A DNA stretch of 64,000 nucleotides from Opitutales bacterium (lineage in GTDB: Bacteria; Verrucomicrobiota; Verrucomicrobiia; Opitutales; Oceanipulchritudinaceae), in NCBI GenBank assembly GCA_016932335.1, contig JAFGCZ010000014.1, positions 81,468-145,467 on the forward strand, in the 5' to 3' direction. The notes under the pieces were generated by a model. The model had not been told where the DNA came from. It worked only from the letters and a program-made list of their open reading frames with translations, and made no database searches. Below are positions 8,841 through 18,734 of the stretch, piece by piece; within the stretch, counting starts at the first letter, position 1; the number at the start of each line of letters is the position of its first letter. The position numbers and the translations under genes were made by a program.

Positions 8841-10436
8841 TTATTTGTGCGATGAATCGTCTACACTGGAGGCATCGGTAAACACGTAGCGTTTAGCCAG
8901 TTCGGTATAGTCTTTTACTTGTTGTGCTGCCCATTGAGCATCTTGCCCTAATTCTTTAGATAAAATCTGAGCCACCACAGGAGCAGCAGCAATGGAGGCT
9001 TTGGCATTAAGCAGGAGGGCTCTGGTGCGCCGGGAAAGAACGTCTTCGACTGTGCGGGCCATTTCCTCGCGGGCATGCCAAATGACTTCGGCCTTCTGAT
9101 AGTTGAGGTCTGGATGGATGCGCTCGGCCAATGCGGGATCTTCCTGGGATATGGCTTTTACGTGGGATGCATCACTTCCATAAACGGCAAGGTTGGCCTG
9201 CTCATTCTTATTTTGAGTCCAGCCGTGAATCTGCATTTCCTTGGTCACGCATTCTTTCTTTTCCATGGAGCCGACACCTTCAGCCTGGTTAATGACATCC
9301 TCAGCCATGCGGCGGTAAGTGGTCCATTTCCCTCCGGTCAGGGTAATCAGACCGCTCTTGCTGATCATAATGGTATGGTCTCGGGAAAGAGCCTTGGTAT
9401 TTTCGGAATCTCCTTTGGCGCGAACCAAGGGGCGCAAACCTGCAAAAATACTGCAAACATCGTCATCTTCCGGCTTTTCCGTAAGGTATTTGCGGGCATG
9501 GGCAATGACGAAGTCACGTTCTTCAATCAAGGCACGCGGTTCCAGACTCTTGTGGTGCAGAGGCGTATCGGTGGTGCCCAAAACCACATGATCGTGCCAA
9601 GGCACGGCAAAGAGCACGCGCCCATCGGAGGTTTTGGGAATCATGATGGCCGAATTACCCGGTAAGAATTTCTTTGGGAGGATGAGATGGATACCCTGAC
9701 TTACGGCAACAATATCTTTGCTTCCCGGTTCGTCCATTTTGCGGAGATCATCGACAAAAACGCCAGTAGCATTGATGACGACTTTTGCCTTTACGGTAAA
9801 AGTCGTATCCTTCTCCAAATCGTGAATTTCCACACCGGAGACTTTTCCGTTGTCCTTAAGAATGCGGGTGCAGCGGGCATAGTTGACCACGGAGGCGCCG
9901 AGATCTTCAGCAGTTTGGGCCAGATTGACCGCTAGGCGGGAGTCATCGAACTGACCATCGGAATAGCACACGCCACCGGTCAGGTGATCCGGGTTAATGG
10001 TAGGGATGGCCTGGAGGGTTTTCTCCCGGCTCAATTTACGGGAAGGTTCCAGCCCCAGTTTCCCGGCCAGAGCGTCGTACATCTTCATGCCGATGCCGTA
10101 GTAGTGCTTCTGCCACCATTTGTAGGAGGGAATGACAAAGGCTTGTGAACGCACCAGATGCGGTGCATTTTTAGCCAGTCGGCCGCGTTCGTGCAAGGCT
10201 TCCAGAACGAGGGAAACATTGCCCTGCTGGAGGTAGCGCACACCGCCATGGACCAGTTTGGTTGATTTACAGGAAGTGCCTTTGGCAAAGTCGCTCTGTT
10301 CAAAGAGAGCCACGCTGTGCCCGCGGGAGGCAGCGTCAACTGCCGCCCCCAGACCGGAAGCACCGCCGCCGATAACAACGATATCGAAAGGTTGCTCAGC
10401 TGACTGAACTCTATCTAGTGATAAGGAACGTTTCAT
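8841..10436 (-). CDS. glpD: Aerobic glycerol-3-phosphate dehydrogenase
   Basis: This is a 531-residue FAD-dependent glycerol-3-phosphate dehydrogenase that oxidises glycerol-3-phosphate to dihydroxyacetone phosphate and passes electrons to quinone at the inner membrane. The N-terminal FAD motif VVIGGGASGLGAAVDAASRG is at about residues 20-39. GTSCKSTKLVHGGVRYL, AVPWHDHVVLGTTDT and LTGGKWTTYRRMAEDV are characteristic of the GlpD/DAO family, and a helical C-terminal domain follows. Length is normal. It is the last gene of a minus-strand glycerol operon (glpF, glpK, porin, glpD) with a 56-bp gap to the porin. Confidence 0.95.
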   Translation of the reverse strand: MKRSLSLDRVQSAEQPFDIVVIGGGASGLGAAVDAASRGHSVALFEQSDFAKGTSCKSTKLVHGGVRYLQQGNVSLVLEALHERGRLAKNAPHLVRSQAFVIPSYKWWQKHYYGIGMKMYDALAGKLGLEPSRKLSREKTLQAIPTINPDHLTGGVCYSDGQFDDSRLAVNLAQTAEDLGASVVNYARCTRILKDNGKVSGVEIHDLEKDTTFTVKAKVVINATGVFVDDLRKMDEPGSKDIVAVSQGIHLILPKKFLPGNSAIMIPKTSDGRVLFAVPWHDHVVLGTTDTPLHHKSLEPRALIEERDFVIAHARKYLTEKPEDDDVCSIFAGLRPLVRAKGDSENTKALSRDHTIMISKSGLITLTGGKWTTYRRMAEDVINQAEGVGSMEKKECVTKEMQIHGWTQNKNEQANLAVYGSDASHVKAISQEDPALAERIHPDLNYQKAEVIWHAREEMARTVEDVLSRRTRALLLNAKASIAAAPVVAQILSKELGQDAQWAAQQVKDYTELAKRYVFTDASSVDDSSHK

Positions 10437-10492
10437 TTCTTAGGAATTTCTTTTAAATAGCGTCGGATCGGAGAAAGTGCTTCCAACGCCGG

Positions 10493-11752
10493 TTATAAGT
10501 TGATGACACCACGGATTCCGGTTACCCATACGGTATCCCGATCGCCATTGCCCTGCGGGTTTTTGACGGCTTGAATGCTTGGCTGAATGGTCAGCCAGCC
10601 GGTTACTTTGGCCTTATAAGAAAGCTCCAGAGTAAATTCTTCGTTGGCTTTTACCCCACCGGCAGCCACCTGAGCATCGGAATAATCACTGCTGAGGAAG
10701 GCGGCAATCAGACCGATGCCCAATTCATCCTGTGGACGGGAGGCAAAGGGCCCAACAAAGCGAGCCATAGCGGTGAATTCGTGATGATAGAGGTTGCGGT
10801 CTTCGGGAGCGTATACCCACATGATGGAGGCATCGAGGTGGCGGGATTTATCTCCACCGAGATAGATCAGGGTTTTACCCAGACCGGTATAAAAGAGGTA
10901 GTCGTTATCTTCGACCTCCGCATTGTAAGTGGAAAAATCACCGGTATTATAGTGCATACCAACTTTAAAGAAGCCGGGCATGGCAGAAGCGGAACCATTT
11001 TCCCGATAACCGAATTCGGTGGCATAGCCCACGGGACCTTCCCAGGAAGCACGCAAGCCATTATGGTCGTCGTAATAAGCGTCGAGGTTGTTGGTATCAA
11101 AGATTCCGGCTTTCAGGTAAAGATCGGATGATGCTGTTGGCCGCGTCATAACCCAGGTAGCAATGAGGCCCAATTTTTCTGCCGGATCGTAGGGCAATGC
11201 CGGGCCAAAGATAGCGTTGGGCACATAGGCAAACTCATCGTTCATGAAGCTGCTGCCGTATTCCTGATTCCCAAATGCTCCAACCGCATCAATTTTCCCC
11301 AACCGATAGGAGAAAGCACCTTCGGCCAGAGTTTGTTCAAACCAAAACTCGGCAAGCCGGGTGGTTTCGGCCCCTTCGATGGAACTGGGGTTGGTAAACA
11401 CGCCAAAGCGGGAACGGTTGTAGTTACGCCCGTATTGATGAACGCCGCTGACCACAAACTTACCGCCTTCGATCCCAGCCAGTTTTTCCAGATCGAGGTT
11501 CATTCGGGCACGGAAACGCCCAAAATAGGCGGTACCATTACTGAGCGCACCATCAATGTCATCGTAGCTGTCAAAGATATGAAAGAGGTCGAAGGTAATA
11601 CCATCGTTGGCCAGAGAAGTCCGAGAACCATCCCAATCTCCGAAGAGATAGGGACTGTTCGTAATGCTATAATCCTGCGCCATTGCCTGAGAAAAGAGAC
11701 CGGCAAAGCAGGCCACTCCAAGAGAGAGGCTTTTCGATAATGTTTTGTTCAT
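10493..11752 (-). CDS. OprB-family carbohydrate porin in the glycerol operon
   Basis: This is a 419-residue outer-membrane beta-barrel with a cleaved signal peptide ending AQAMAQ-D at about residue 26. YLFGDWDGSRTSLANDGI is the usual opening of OprB carbohydrate-selective porins, and LGLIATWVMTRP and WLTIQPSIQAVKNPQG match later conserved parts. OprB channels pass glucose and other sugars. Here the gene sits between glpK and glpD, 13 bp from glpK, so it probably lets glycerol, glycerol phosphodiesters or glycosyl-glycerols through the outer membrane. Family is secure; the substrate is inference from the operon. Confidence 0.88.
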   Translation of the reverse strand: MNKTLSKSLSLGVACFAGLFSQAMAQDYSITNSPYLFGDWDGSRTSLANDGITFDLFHIFDSYDDIDGALSNGTAYFGRFRARMNLDLEKLAGIEGGKFVVSGVHQYGRNYNRSRFGVFTNPSSIEGAETTRLAEFWFEQTLAEGAFSYRLGKIDAVGAFGNQEYGSSFMNDEFAYVPNAIFGPALPYDPAEKLGLIATWVMTRPTASSDLYLKAGIFDTNNLDAYYDDHNGLRASWEGPVGYATEFGYRENGSASAMPGFFKVGMHYNTGDFSTYNAEVEDNDYLFYTGLGKTLIYLGGDKSRHLDASIMWVYAPEDRNLYHHEFTAMARFVGPFASRPQDELGIGLIAAFLSSDYSDAQVAAGGVKANEEFTLELSYKAKVTGWLTIQPSIQAVKNPQGNGDRDTVWVTGIRGVINL

Positions 11753-11765
11753 GTTTAACCCCTAG

Positions 11766-13274
11766 TTATGCTTCTGATGCTTCTTCCCAGTTTTTGGCAC
11801 GCTCGAGGGCTTTATCCCACCCCTTACGCATGTTTGCCATTTCCGCAGCATCTCTGTGCGGATCGAAGATGGCATCTTTCTCCCAATGTTTACTGATTGT
11901 CTCTTTACTATCCCAAAACCCTACAGCGAGCCCGGCCAGATAGGCCGCCCCCATAGCGGTGGTTTCGATGCACTTCGGACGAACCACGCGTGATTGCAGC
12001 AAATCGGATTGAAATTGCATCATAGGCTCACTCCGGCAGGCGCCACCGTCCACGCGAAGCTCTTTGAGGGAGAGGCCACTGTCCTTTTCCATCGCCGTGA
12101 TGAGGTCGGCACTCTGGAATGCGATCGACTCCAGCGCAGCCCGGCAGAAATGAGCTCTGTTCGTGCCGCGGGTAATGCCAACAGCAACCCCACGGGCATA
12201 GGGATCCCAGTGCGGAGCACCAAGACCGGCAAACGCTGGAACAATGTAGAGCCCTCCGGCATCGGTCACGGTTTTGGCAACCTCGTCGATTTCGGGTGCA
12301 GTTCGCACCATCTGCAATTCGTCGCGAATCCATTGAACAACAGCTCCGCCGATGAAGACCGAACCTTCCAACGCATATTCTGTTTTGTTGCCGATACGCC
12401 AGGCAACCGTAGTGAGCAGGTTGTTTTGTGAACGGACGGGTTTTTCTCCTGTGTTCATGAGCAAGAAGCAACCCGTGCCATAAGTGTTCTTAACCATTCC
12501 CGGAGCGAAACAGGCTTGGCCGAAGAGGGCGGCATGCTGATCTCCGGCAATCCCGGAGATGGGGGCTCCGGCCGGATAAAGATTTTGCTTAACGTGCCCG
12601 TAAACCTCGGAGCAGGAACGGATTTCCGGGAGCATACAACGAGGAATGTTAAATAGTTTCAGGAGATCATCATCCCAATCGTCTTTCTCAATGTTATAGA
12701 GAAGGGTTCTGTCGGCGTTGGTCACATCGGTAACGTGTACTTTGCCACCGGTGAGTTGCCAAACAAGCCAACTGTCCACCGTGCCGAAGAGTAATTTGCC
12801 GGATTCAGCCTTTTGCCGAGCGCCCGGCACATTTTCCAGAATCCAGCGGATTTTGGTTCCAGCAAAATAGGGGTCGAGGCGCAGTCCGGTTTTTTCAGAA
12901 ACCATAGCTTCGAGGCCTTCTTCCTTGAGCTTAAGGCAGTAATCAGCGGTGCGTCGGTCCTGCCAGACGATGGCATTGTAAACTGGTTTTCCGGTTTCCT
13001 TATCCCAAACAATGGTGGTTTCTCGTTGATTGGTAACACCTACAGCTGCGATATCGTCGCCACTGAGGTTGGCTCTGGAGATAGCTTCTGCGGCCGTGGA
13101 ACTCTGACTGGACCAAATCTCCATCGGGTCGTGTTCCACCCAACCCGGTTTGGGATAAATTTGCTGGAATTCTTTTTGGGCAACAGAAACGATTTTAGCA
13201 TCGTGATCGAAGATGATGGATCTTGAGCTGGTAGTGCCCTGATCAAAGGCAAGTATGTATTTTTTTTCGTTCAT
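11766..13274 (-). CDS. glpK: Glycerol kinase
   Basis: This is a 502-residue FGGY-family kinase of normal length. It phosphorylates glycerol with ATP to glycerol-3-phosphate in the cytoplasm. The ATP-binding start [39 protein letters not shown] and [17 protein letters not shown] are the familiar glycerol kinase signatures. It follows the glycerol channel gene (33-bp gap) and precedes the porin gene, in a single minus-strand operon. Confidence 0.96.
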   Translation of the reverse strand: MNEKKYILAFDQGTTSSRSIIFDHDAKIVSVAQKEFQQIYPKPGWVEHDPMEIWSSQSSTAAEAISRANLSGDDIAAVGVTNQRETTIVWDKETGKPVYNAIVWQDRRTADYCLKLKEEGLEAMVSEKTGLRLDPYFAGTKIRWILENVPGARQKAESGKLLFGTVDSWLVWQLTGGKVHVTDVTNADRTLLYNIEKDDWDDDLLKLFNIPRCMLPEIRSCSEVYGHVKQNLYPAGAPISGIAGDQHAALFGQACFAPGMVKNTYGTGCFLLMNTGEKPVRSQNNLLTTVAWRIGNKTEYALEGSVFIGGAVVQWIRDELQMVRTAPEIDEVAKTVTDAGGLYIVPAFAGLGAPHWDPYARGVAVGITRGTNRAHFCRAALESIAFQSADLITAMEKDSGLSLKELRVDGGACRSEPMMQFQSDLLQSRVVRPKCIETTAMGAAYLAGLAVGFWDSKETISKHWEKDAIFDPHRDAAEMANMRKGWDKALERAKNWEEASEA

Positions 13275-13307
13275 GGAGTAGAGCAGTTGTGGTGAATGAT
13301 GATGGGG

Positions 13308-14054
13308 TTATAGGGCCAACAACATGAAAAGTTTGGCACCGAGAACACCTCCGATAATCGGAGCAACAACGGGAACCCAAGCATATGCCCAGTCTGATGA
13401 GCCCTTGCCGGGGATGGGCAGGATGGCATGCATGATACGCGGACCAAAGTCGCGAGCAGGGTTGATGGCATAGCCGGTAGGACCACCCAAGGATAAACCG
13501 ATGGAGAACACAAGAAGGCCAACAAGAAGAGGCCCAAACCATGTGCCAACAGCAGTGGCCCAAGCGGCCTGCTCTGTAGGAGCACCCAAACCGACTTTCC
13601 CCAAAGCCAATACCCCGAAAACAAGCATTCCGGCACCGATGATTTCTGTAACTACAGCCGGGAATATTTTCCTGATGGCAGGTCCCGTACTATGGCAGGC
13701 GAGAATGGCTCCCTGATCTTCCGTTTCGCTCCAATGAGCATAATAGCAAAGGAAGACGAACACTTGACCAACAGCGGCACCTACTATTTGTGCCGCAATA
13801 TAACCGGGAACCTGAGCCCAGGGGAAAGCGCCAATCGAGGCAAGGGCCACCGTAACGGCCGGATTCAAGTGAGCACCGGAGATGCGAGCGGTAGCATATA
13901 CCGCGAGAGCTACAGCAAGCCCCCAACCGGTTGCGATGACAATCCAACCACTATTCTGTCCTTTTGATTTGGCAAGACATACATTGGCAACAACACCGTT
14001 GCCAAGGAGAATAAGGATGGCCGTACCGACCAGTTCGGCGAGATAAACATTCAT
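13308..14054 (-). CDS. glpF: Glycerol facilitator (aquaglyceroporin)
   Basis: This is a 248-residue MIP-family channel with six membrane helices. The two NPA boxes are at residues 64-66 (GAHLNPAVTV) and 198-200 (INPARDFGPR). The Asp following the second NPA-Arg is typical of glycerol-conducting channels, as opposed to water-only aquaporins. It should equilibrate glycerol across the inner membrane. It is the first gene of the glp operon, facing the divergent glpR-like gene across a 255-bp intergenic region. Confidence 0.94.
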   Translation of the reverse strand: MNVYLAELVGTAILILLGNGVVANVCLAKSKGQNSGWIVIATGWGLAVALAVYATARISGAHLNPAVTVALASIGAFPWAQVPGYIAAQIVGAAVGQVFVFLCYYAHWSETEDQGAILACHSTGPAIRKIFPAVVTEIIGAGMLVFGVLALGKVGLGAPTEQAAWATAVGTWFGPLLVGLLVFSIGLSLGGPTGYAINPARDFGPRIMHAILPIPGKGSSDWAYAWVPVVAPIIGGVLGAKLFMLLAL

Positions 14055-14309
14055 ATTTTTTTGGGGTTTAGTTGTTTTATGGAATAGTTTTCGGGAAGAT
14101 TAAGCCTAAGTCCATAAAATCGCAAGTATATAATAAACATTGATTTATGTATTTTACTAAATTTGTGTTTCCCATTTTTTCTATTTTTTTTGGGGTTCAA
14201 AAATGGGAATCCAACGAAAAGCAAACGGTTCTGCACAATAAAACCCAATAAAAGCCAAGAGATTTACTTGTGAACTCCAAAAATATGTTCTAAAACAATT
14301 TTGAAACTT
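14055..14309. promoter_or_regulatory. Divergent glpF/glpR regulatory region
   Basis: This AT-rich gap lies between divergent glpF and the DeoR-type regulator and must hold both promoters. The main visible feature is an 11-bp perfect inverted repeat, TTCCCATTTTT at 14170-14180 and AAAAATGGGAA at 14200-14210, separated by 19 bases. It is a candidate operator. It does not resemble the enterobacterial GlpR site I know. Confidence 0.45.
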
Positions 14310-15089
14310 ATGCTAGCCCACGAAAGACAAGAGCTCATTTTAAAACGTATTGAGGCCGATGGAATGGTTAAAAGCATCGAATTGGCCAAAGACTTCAAAG
14401 TGACCAATGAGACCATTCGAAAAGATTTGGAATTACTGGCACAGGAGAAGCGGGTGATGCGTATTCACGGAGGGGCCACCAGAGTCAGCGATACGCGGTA
14501 CGACCTCCCTCTCCCAGCCCGGCAGGCGGTCAACCGCTACGTAAAGAGTATCGTGGCGCAGGAAGCGACCAAGCTGATTACACCGAACTCAACTGTTTTT
14601 CTGGATGCCAGTTCCACTGTGTTGATGATGACAGAGACTCTACCAAAGATACCTCTGACAGTATTGACCAACGCACATCACGTAATAGTAGCACTGGGCG
14701 GGAAAACACACTGTGATCTGATTTGCACGGGTGGCATCTACGAAGAAAAGTCTCGCTCCTATGTAGGAGCGATGGCCGAAGATGCCCTCAAGCGCTATGT
14801 AATTGAATGGCTTTTTTTGGGGGTGGATGGGCTGGACCACGCGATGGGAGCCTCCGAGGTAAACCCCGGGCAGGCAGTTTTAAAAGAACGGCTGATTCCA
14901 AGGGCCGAAAATGTGTGTATCGTTTGCGATTCCTCAAAACTGGGGAAAAAGAGTCCCTTTATTTTTGCATCCATTCAACAGATCGATTATCTGGTGACGG
15001 ATGATAGAGCGAGCGAAGCTCAAATACGACAGATGGAGAGTGAAGGCATAAAAGTAATCCAGGCACACATTCCCGATAAGGAGGCTTAA
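14310..15089 (+). CDS. glpR: DeoR/GlpR-family transcriptional regulator
   Basis: This is a 259-residue DeoR-family repressor. The N-terminal winged helix-turn-helix has the signature RIEADGMVKSIELAKDF with VTNETIRKDL as recognition helix, followed by RIHGGA. The C-terminal sensor domain carries the family's IGDG-like and phosphate-binding parts (DASSTVLMMTE, VDGLD, VCDSSKLGKKSPF). I place the start at ATG 14310; a TTG three codons upstream is possible. Its divergent position next to glpFK suggests that it represses the glp operon and responds to glycerol-3-phosphate. The gene symbol rests on this context. Confidence 0.8.
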   Translation: MLAHERQELILKRIEADGMVKSIELAKDFKVTNETIRKDLELLAQEKRVMRIHGGATRVSDTRYDLPLPARQAVNRYVKSIVAQEATKLITPNSTVFLDASSTVLMMTETLPKIPLTVLTNAHHVIVALGGKTHCDLICTGGIYEEKSRSYVGAMAEDALKRYVIEWLFLGVDGLDHAMGASEVNPGQAVLKERLIPRAENVCIVCDSSKLGKKSPFIFASIQQIDYLVTDDRASEAQIRQMESEGIKVIQAHIPDKEA

Positions 15090-15096
15090 TGATTTA

Positions 15097-17802
15097 TCAG
15101 ACAGAAGATTCTTCGGGATGCAGGTATTTGAGCAATGCCGCAGAAAGTGCATGCGGGCTGATGGGTTTGATTAACACTTCATCTATGCCAATCTCTCTTG
15201 CGTTTCGATCGGCCATGTCTGTGGCATGTGCCGTAAAGGCAATGATAGGAACAGATTTATAATGGAGATTGCGGCGAATGTTCTTGGTGGCGGTTATACC
15301 ATCCATGACCGGCATGCTCAAATCCATCAAAATCAAATCATATTTATTGGCAGAAGTCATCTCAATTGCCTTCAGTCCATTGACTGCAACATCAATACGG
15401 CGGCAGTATTTCCGCAGGGTGGCTTTAATAAAGGCTGAATTGTCTGCATTGTCTTCGACCACCAATAAACTGCCAAACGGTTCAATCGCACTGATTTCGG
15501 CAGAATTATCTATAGAAGGTTCTGCCTCATAACTTTGGGAAACAACGATAACAGGAACGGTAAACCAAAAGACAGATCCTTTGCCCTGCTCACTTTTAAG
15601 GCCAATCTTTCCGTTCAGGATATTGACGATTTCTCTGGAGATGGCCAACCCCAGGCCGGCGCCCTCATATTTTCGGGTAAATGATGTATCCTCCTGAGTG
15701 AATGGAAGAAAGAGAGAGTTCTGAATATCTTTGGAAATGCCGATACCGTTGTCGTGAACCTCGAGACGAAGCACTCCCCGATGACCGTCTTCAAGAGATT
15801 GCAACGCACAGTGAATCTTCACCATGCCGTTTTTGGTGTATTTGCAGGAATTGCCCACCAAGTTATCCAAGAGCTGATGGATCATATTTTTATCTGTATG
15901 GACCATCAAATCCTCAGTTATGGGAATGCATCCATCTATACCATTGACCAGAGCAATTTCATTCCCCTGAGCATACTCTTTGTATTCTTCGATAGCTCCG
16001 GAAATAAAATCAAGCAGAACAAAATCCTCGTAACTGGGCGTAAAATGCCCGCCTCTCATTTTGGAATAGTTTAAAATATTATCAACAAGGCGCAGCATGC
16101 GCTCTGCAGACTGGCTGATGAGCTGCAAATACTTGAGACATTCAGGATCTGTTTCCAATTCGAGAAGCAAAGAGGCGAACCCGAGGATGGGATTAAGCGG
16201 AGTTCTCATCTCATGACTCATCATGGCAAGAAATTCATCTTTATGATTGTTGGCTGCTTCAGCGCGATTTTTGGCATCAATAATCTCCTTTTCCCAAGCT
16301 TTGCGTTCGGTGTTATCCTGAATAATGGAAAAGAGGAGCGGTTTTTGTTTGCGGTAGACCTTGGTCGTCATCACCGCAACATCACGAATTTCGCCATTAG
16401 CCAGCCGGTGCTGGAACTGGAATTTGTAATCAATCCCATCCTCCACGGATTTCATTTTTTCTTTCAGAAGAGAAACCGGGAGGCTGTTGATATCGGAAAC
16501 ATTCAACCTGAGGAGGTGAGCATGATCATAACCGTAAAACTGTAAGGCAGAGGGATTGGCATCCACAATACTGCCGTCAGTCGGATCAATGATCAGCATG
16601 GGAGTAAAACTGTTATCAAAAAGGCTTTTAGTACGTTCCTCACTCTCTTCCAATTCGAGCAAGGTTTGTCTTTGCCGCATAAAGAAAAAACTCAAAACAA
16701 CCGCAAAAATGAGCAAGAGAACAAACACTGCAATAAAGACCGAAAAGGTTTTGGGGTATCTCTGATAAATAGAAAGCGGACGGTTAAGGAATACCGTATC
16801 TTCCGGGAGCGCCGACATATCAGCGCCATAATACTTCAACTGACTATAATCCAGCAGGTAGATATTCCCGCAGTCTTCAATCAGGGGCAGATTCTGAATG
16901 GTTTCTCCCTTTAAGATACGGCAACCGTAAGCAGCGGCCTGCTCAGCCATTTCTTTATGAGAAACGACCTTTCCACCGATCAAGCCTTCCCCAACGCCGT
17001 GCCTGTAAGGATGAAAGACAGGACGCTTGCAGTATTGCTCCAGCCACATGACTGCTTGCCTAAAATTCTTGCTTCGCCCATCTTTATCTCGAAATGCAGA
17101 CAACAAAAGGACTGCATCGGTTGACCCCAGCCCGGAAAGGATCTCTCCCAGTTCATCAAAGGAATATTCGCCCAAATCTTCAATCTTACAACGACTGAGA
17201 AGGAACTCAGGGATACTATTATTAAAGAAAACGAGGTCATTTTCACCACTGGTCGTTGAATCGACGATGACATGCAACGTTTGTGTTTTATGAAACAAGG
17301 AAAAAGCCAACTCCACCGTATCCAATAAGGATACATTTTCGATAATTCCGGTGTAGTCGGGCTTCTGAGCAACTTCCTGTGCCAATTCGTGATTGTTGAC
17401 TCCAAAAAAAACAACGGGCACCTTTGGGCCAAAGAGGTCATCTTTATAGCTCAAAAGAAAAAGCAGCGCATTATCGTCGCCGGAAATGATTAAATCGTAG
17501 CTTCCCATAGAAGCCACGTTCTCCTTGAGGTTTCGGTACACAATAGGAAACCGCTCCGCAGCAGAGTAGCGTTTGGAATTCATAAACCTCAGATCAAGGT
17601 CTGCGCTTTCTGACTCCAAGAAATAATTCTTTCCCTGTAAGACGCCTTCGATCTGATAGAAACTGGTAGGGAAGGAGAGATCGTAGGAAGCAAGAAAGAG
17701 AATCCTATAAACACGTGTATCAGAATTTTCGGCAGAAAGCGGTCGACACAAAATAGAGAGGAGAAGAACAAGGGGGAGTATGCACTTTTTCAGAAAGTCC
17801 AT
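15097..17802 (-). CDS. Hybrid sensor histidine kinase with periplasmic ABC-binding-like domain
   Basis: This is a 901-residue membrane sensor. It begins with a signal peptide and a domain of about 320 residues resembling ABC-type substrate-binding sensors (RILFLASYDLSFPTSFYQ, VPVVFFGVNNHE). One transmembrane helix lies at about 355-378. Then come a PAS domain (FDNSFTPMLIIDPTDGSIVDANPSA is the region), a HisKA box (SHEMRTPLNPILG, His530), an HATPase (LLDNLVGNSCKYTKNG, GAGLGLAIS) and a receiver domain with Asp827 in LILMDLSMPVMDG. It should sense an extracytoplasmic ligand and phosphorylate its own receiver. No response regulator with a DNA-binding domain lies beside it, so it is an orphan here. 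It converges on glpR with an 8-bp gap. Confidence 0.88.
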   Translation of the reverse strand: MDFLKKCILPLVLLLSILCRPLSAENSDTRVYRILFLASYDLSFPTSFYQIEGVLQGKNYFLESESADLDLRFMNSKRYSAAERFPIVYRNLKENVASMGSYDLIISGDDNALLFLLSYKDDLFGPKVPVVFFGVNNHELAQEVAQKPDYTGIIENVSLLDTVELAFSLFHKTQTLHVIVDSTTSGENDLVFFNNSIPEFLLSRCKIEDLGEYSFDELGEILSGLGSTDAVLLLSAFRDKDGRSKNFRQAVMWLEQYCKRPVFHPYRHGVGEGLIGGKVVSHKEMAEQAAAYGCRILKGETIQNLPLIEDCGNIYLLDYSQLKYYGADMSALPEDTVFLNRPLSIYQRYPKTFSVFIAVFVLLLIFAVVLSFFFMRQRQTLLELEESEERTKSLFDNSFTPMLIIDPTDGSIVDANPSALQFYGYDHAHLLRLNVSDINSLPVSLLKEKMKSVEDGIDYKFQFQHRLANGEIRDVAVMTTKVYRKQKPLLFSIIQDNTERKAWEKEIIDAKNRAEAANNHKDEFLAMMSHEMRTPLNPILGFASLLLELETDPECLKYLQLISQSAERMLRLVDNILNYSKMRGGHFTPSYEDFVLLDFISGAIEEYKEYAQGNEIALVNGIDGCIPITEDLMVHTDKNMIHQLLDNLVGNSCKYTKNGMVKIHCALQSLEDGHRGVLRLEVHDNGIGISKDIQNSLFLPFTQEDTSFTRKYEGAGLGLAISREIVNILNGKIGLKSEQGKGSVFWFTVPVIVVSQSYEAEPSIDNSAEISAIEPFGSLLVVEDNADNSAFIKATLRKYCRRIDVAVNGLKAIEMTSANKYDLILMDLSMPVMDGITATKNIRRNLHYKSVPIIAFTAHATDMADRNAREIGIDEVLIKPISPHALSAALLKYLHPEESSV

Positions 17803-17971
17803 AAAAGCATATATAATGTAAAAGCCCTAAAAGGCAAACAAGGTCCTATTCTCAGAGGATGTTTTTTTAGCTTTCTTTTTTGTGAGCTAAGATTACTAAT
17901 AAGTTTATCCGCTCAACTATAGAGGAAGAGAGCATCTCTTCATCATCAAGGAATCAATTCACTTACCCAAA

Positions 17972-18733
17972 ATGTTCCTGTTATCCAAATTACTCTGCGC
18001 CGTGGTTCAGCCCGTGTTTTGGCTGGCATTGTGGTGGACCATTGCCCTGTTGCTGCTAAGCCGCAAAAAAAAGACGGCGGTTGGAATGCTCTGGGCAGGA
18101 TTGATTTTTCTAGGACTTCTTGGCTTCCAAATGTTCCCAGATGCACTGTTGCGGCCTCTGGAAAATAAATATCCGGTGCCCGACGAAAAAGTAATTGCCG
18201 AACATTCGGGGGTGATTGTGTTGGGAGGAGCCATTGAGCACCCGGTAAGTTTCGTAGCCCACGGTCAGGTTCCGACGGGAGAAGCGGGAGAGCGTATGAG
18301 TGTGCCGGCCGGCTGGATGCACCGCTACCCGCACCTGAAACTGGTCTTTGCCGGTGGAGAGGGTCGGCTCCACAGAACAGGTATTTCGGAAGCAGATCTG
18401 GCCAGGCAGTTTTACGAAGAACAGGGCATTGAGGCCGGACGTATTCTTATTGAATCGGGTTCTCGCAATACAAGGGAGAATGCCTTGAACACAGCCAAAG
18501 TTCTTGGCAAAGCACGATCCGAACGTTGGCTGCTGGTCACCTCGGCAGCACATATGCCTCGGTCTGTGGCGGAATTTGAAGCAGCCGGTATTCAGGTAAC
18601 TCCCTACCCTGTAGATTTTAAAACGGGAGACACTCCTTTATGGATGCGCTACTCCATGGCCCACAGCCTCATGCGCTGGCAGATAGCATTGCACGAGTAT
18701 CTGGGAATGGTGGTCTATGATTTGACCCGATGA
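17972..18733 (+). CDS. DUF218 membrane protein (ElyC/SanA/YdcF-like)
   Basis: This is a 253-residue protein with two N-terminal transmembrane helices (residues about 5-50) and a DUF218 domain. The domain is seen in GVIVLGGAIEHP, LVFAGGEGRLHR, ILIESGSRNTRENA, WLLVTSAAHMPRS and MRWQIALHEYLGM. Relatives such as ElyC are linked to cell-envelope and lipid-carrier metabolism, but the biochemical activity of the family is unclear. It is divergent from the hybrid kinase gene and ends two bases before the convergent FUSC gene. Confidence 0.85.
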   Translation: MFLLSKLLCAVVQPVFWLALWWTIALLLLSRKKKTAVGMLWAGLIFLGLLGFQMFPDALLRPLENKYPVPDEKVIAEHSGVIVLGGAIEHPVSFVAHGQVPTGEAGERMSVPAGWMHRYPHLKLVFAGGEGRLHRTGISEADLARQFYEEQGIEAGRILIESGSRNTRENALNTAKVLGKARSERWLLVTSAAHMPRSVAEFEAAGIQVTPYPVDFKTGDTPLWMRYSMAHSLMRWQIALHEYLGMVVYDLTR

Positions 18734-18734
18734 A

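Noticed and set aside
8626..8889. 87-codon plus-strand open frame between GH30 and glpD
   Set aside because: It crosses the glp terminator hairpin and the glpD 3' end and shows no protein-like features.
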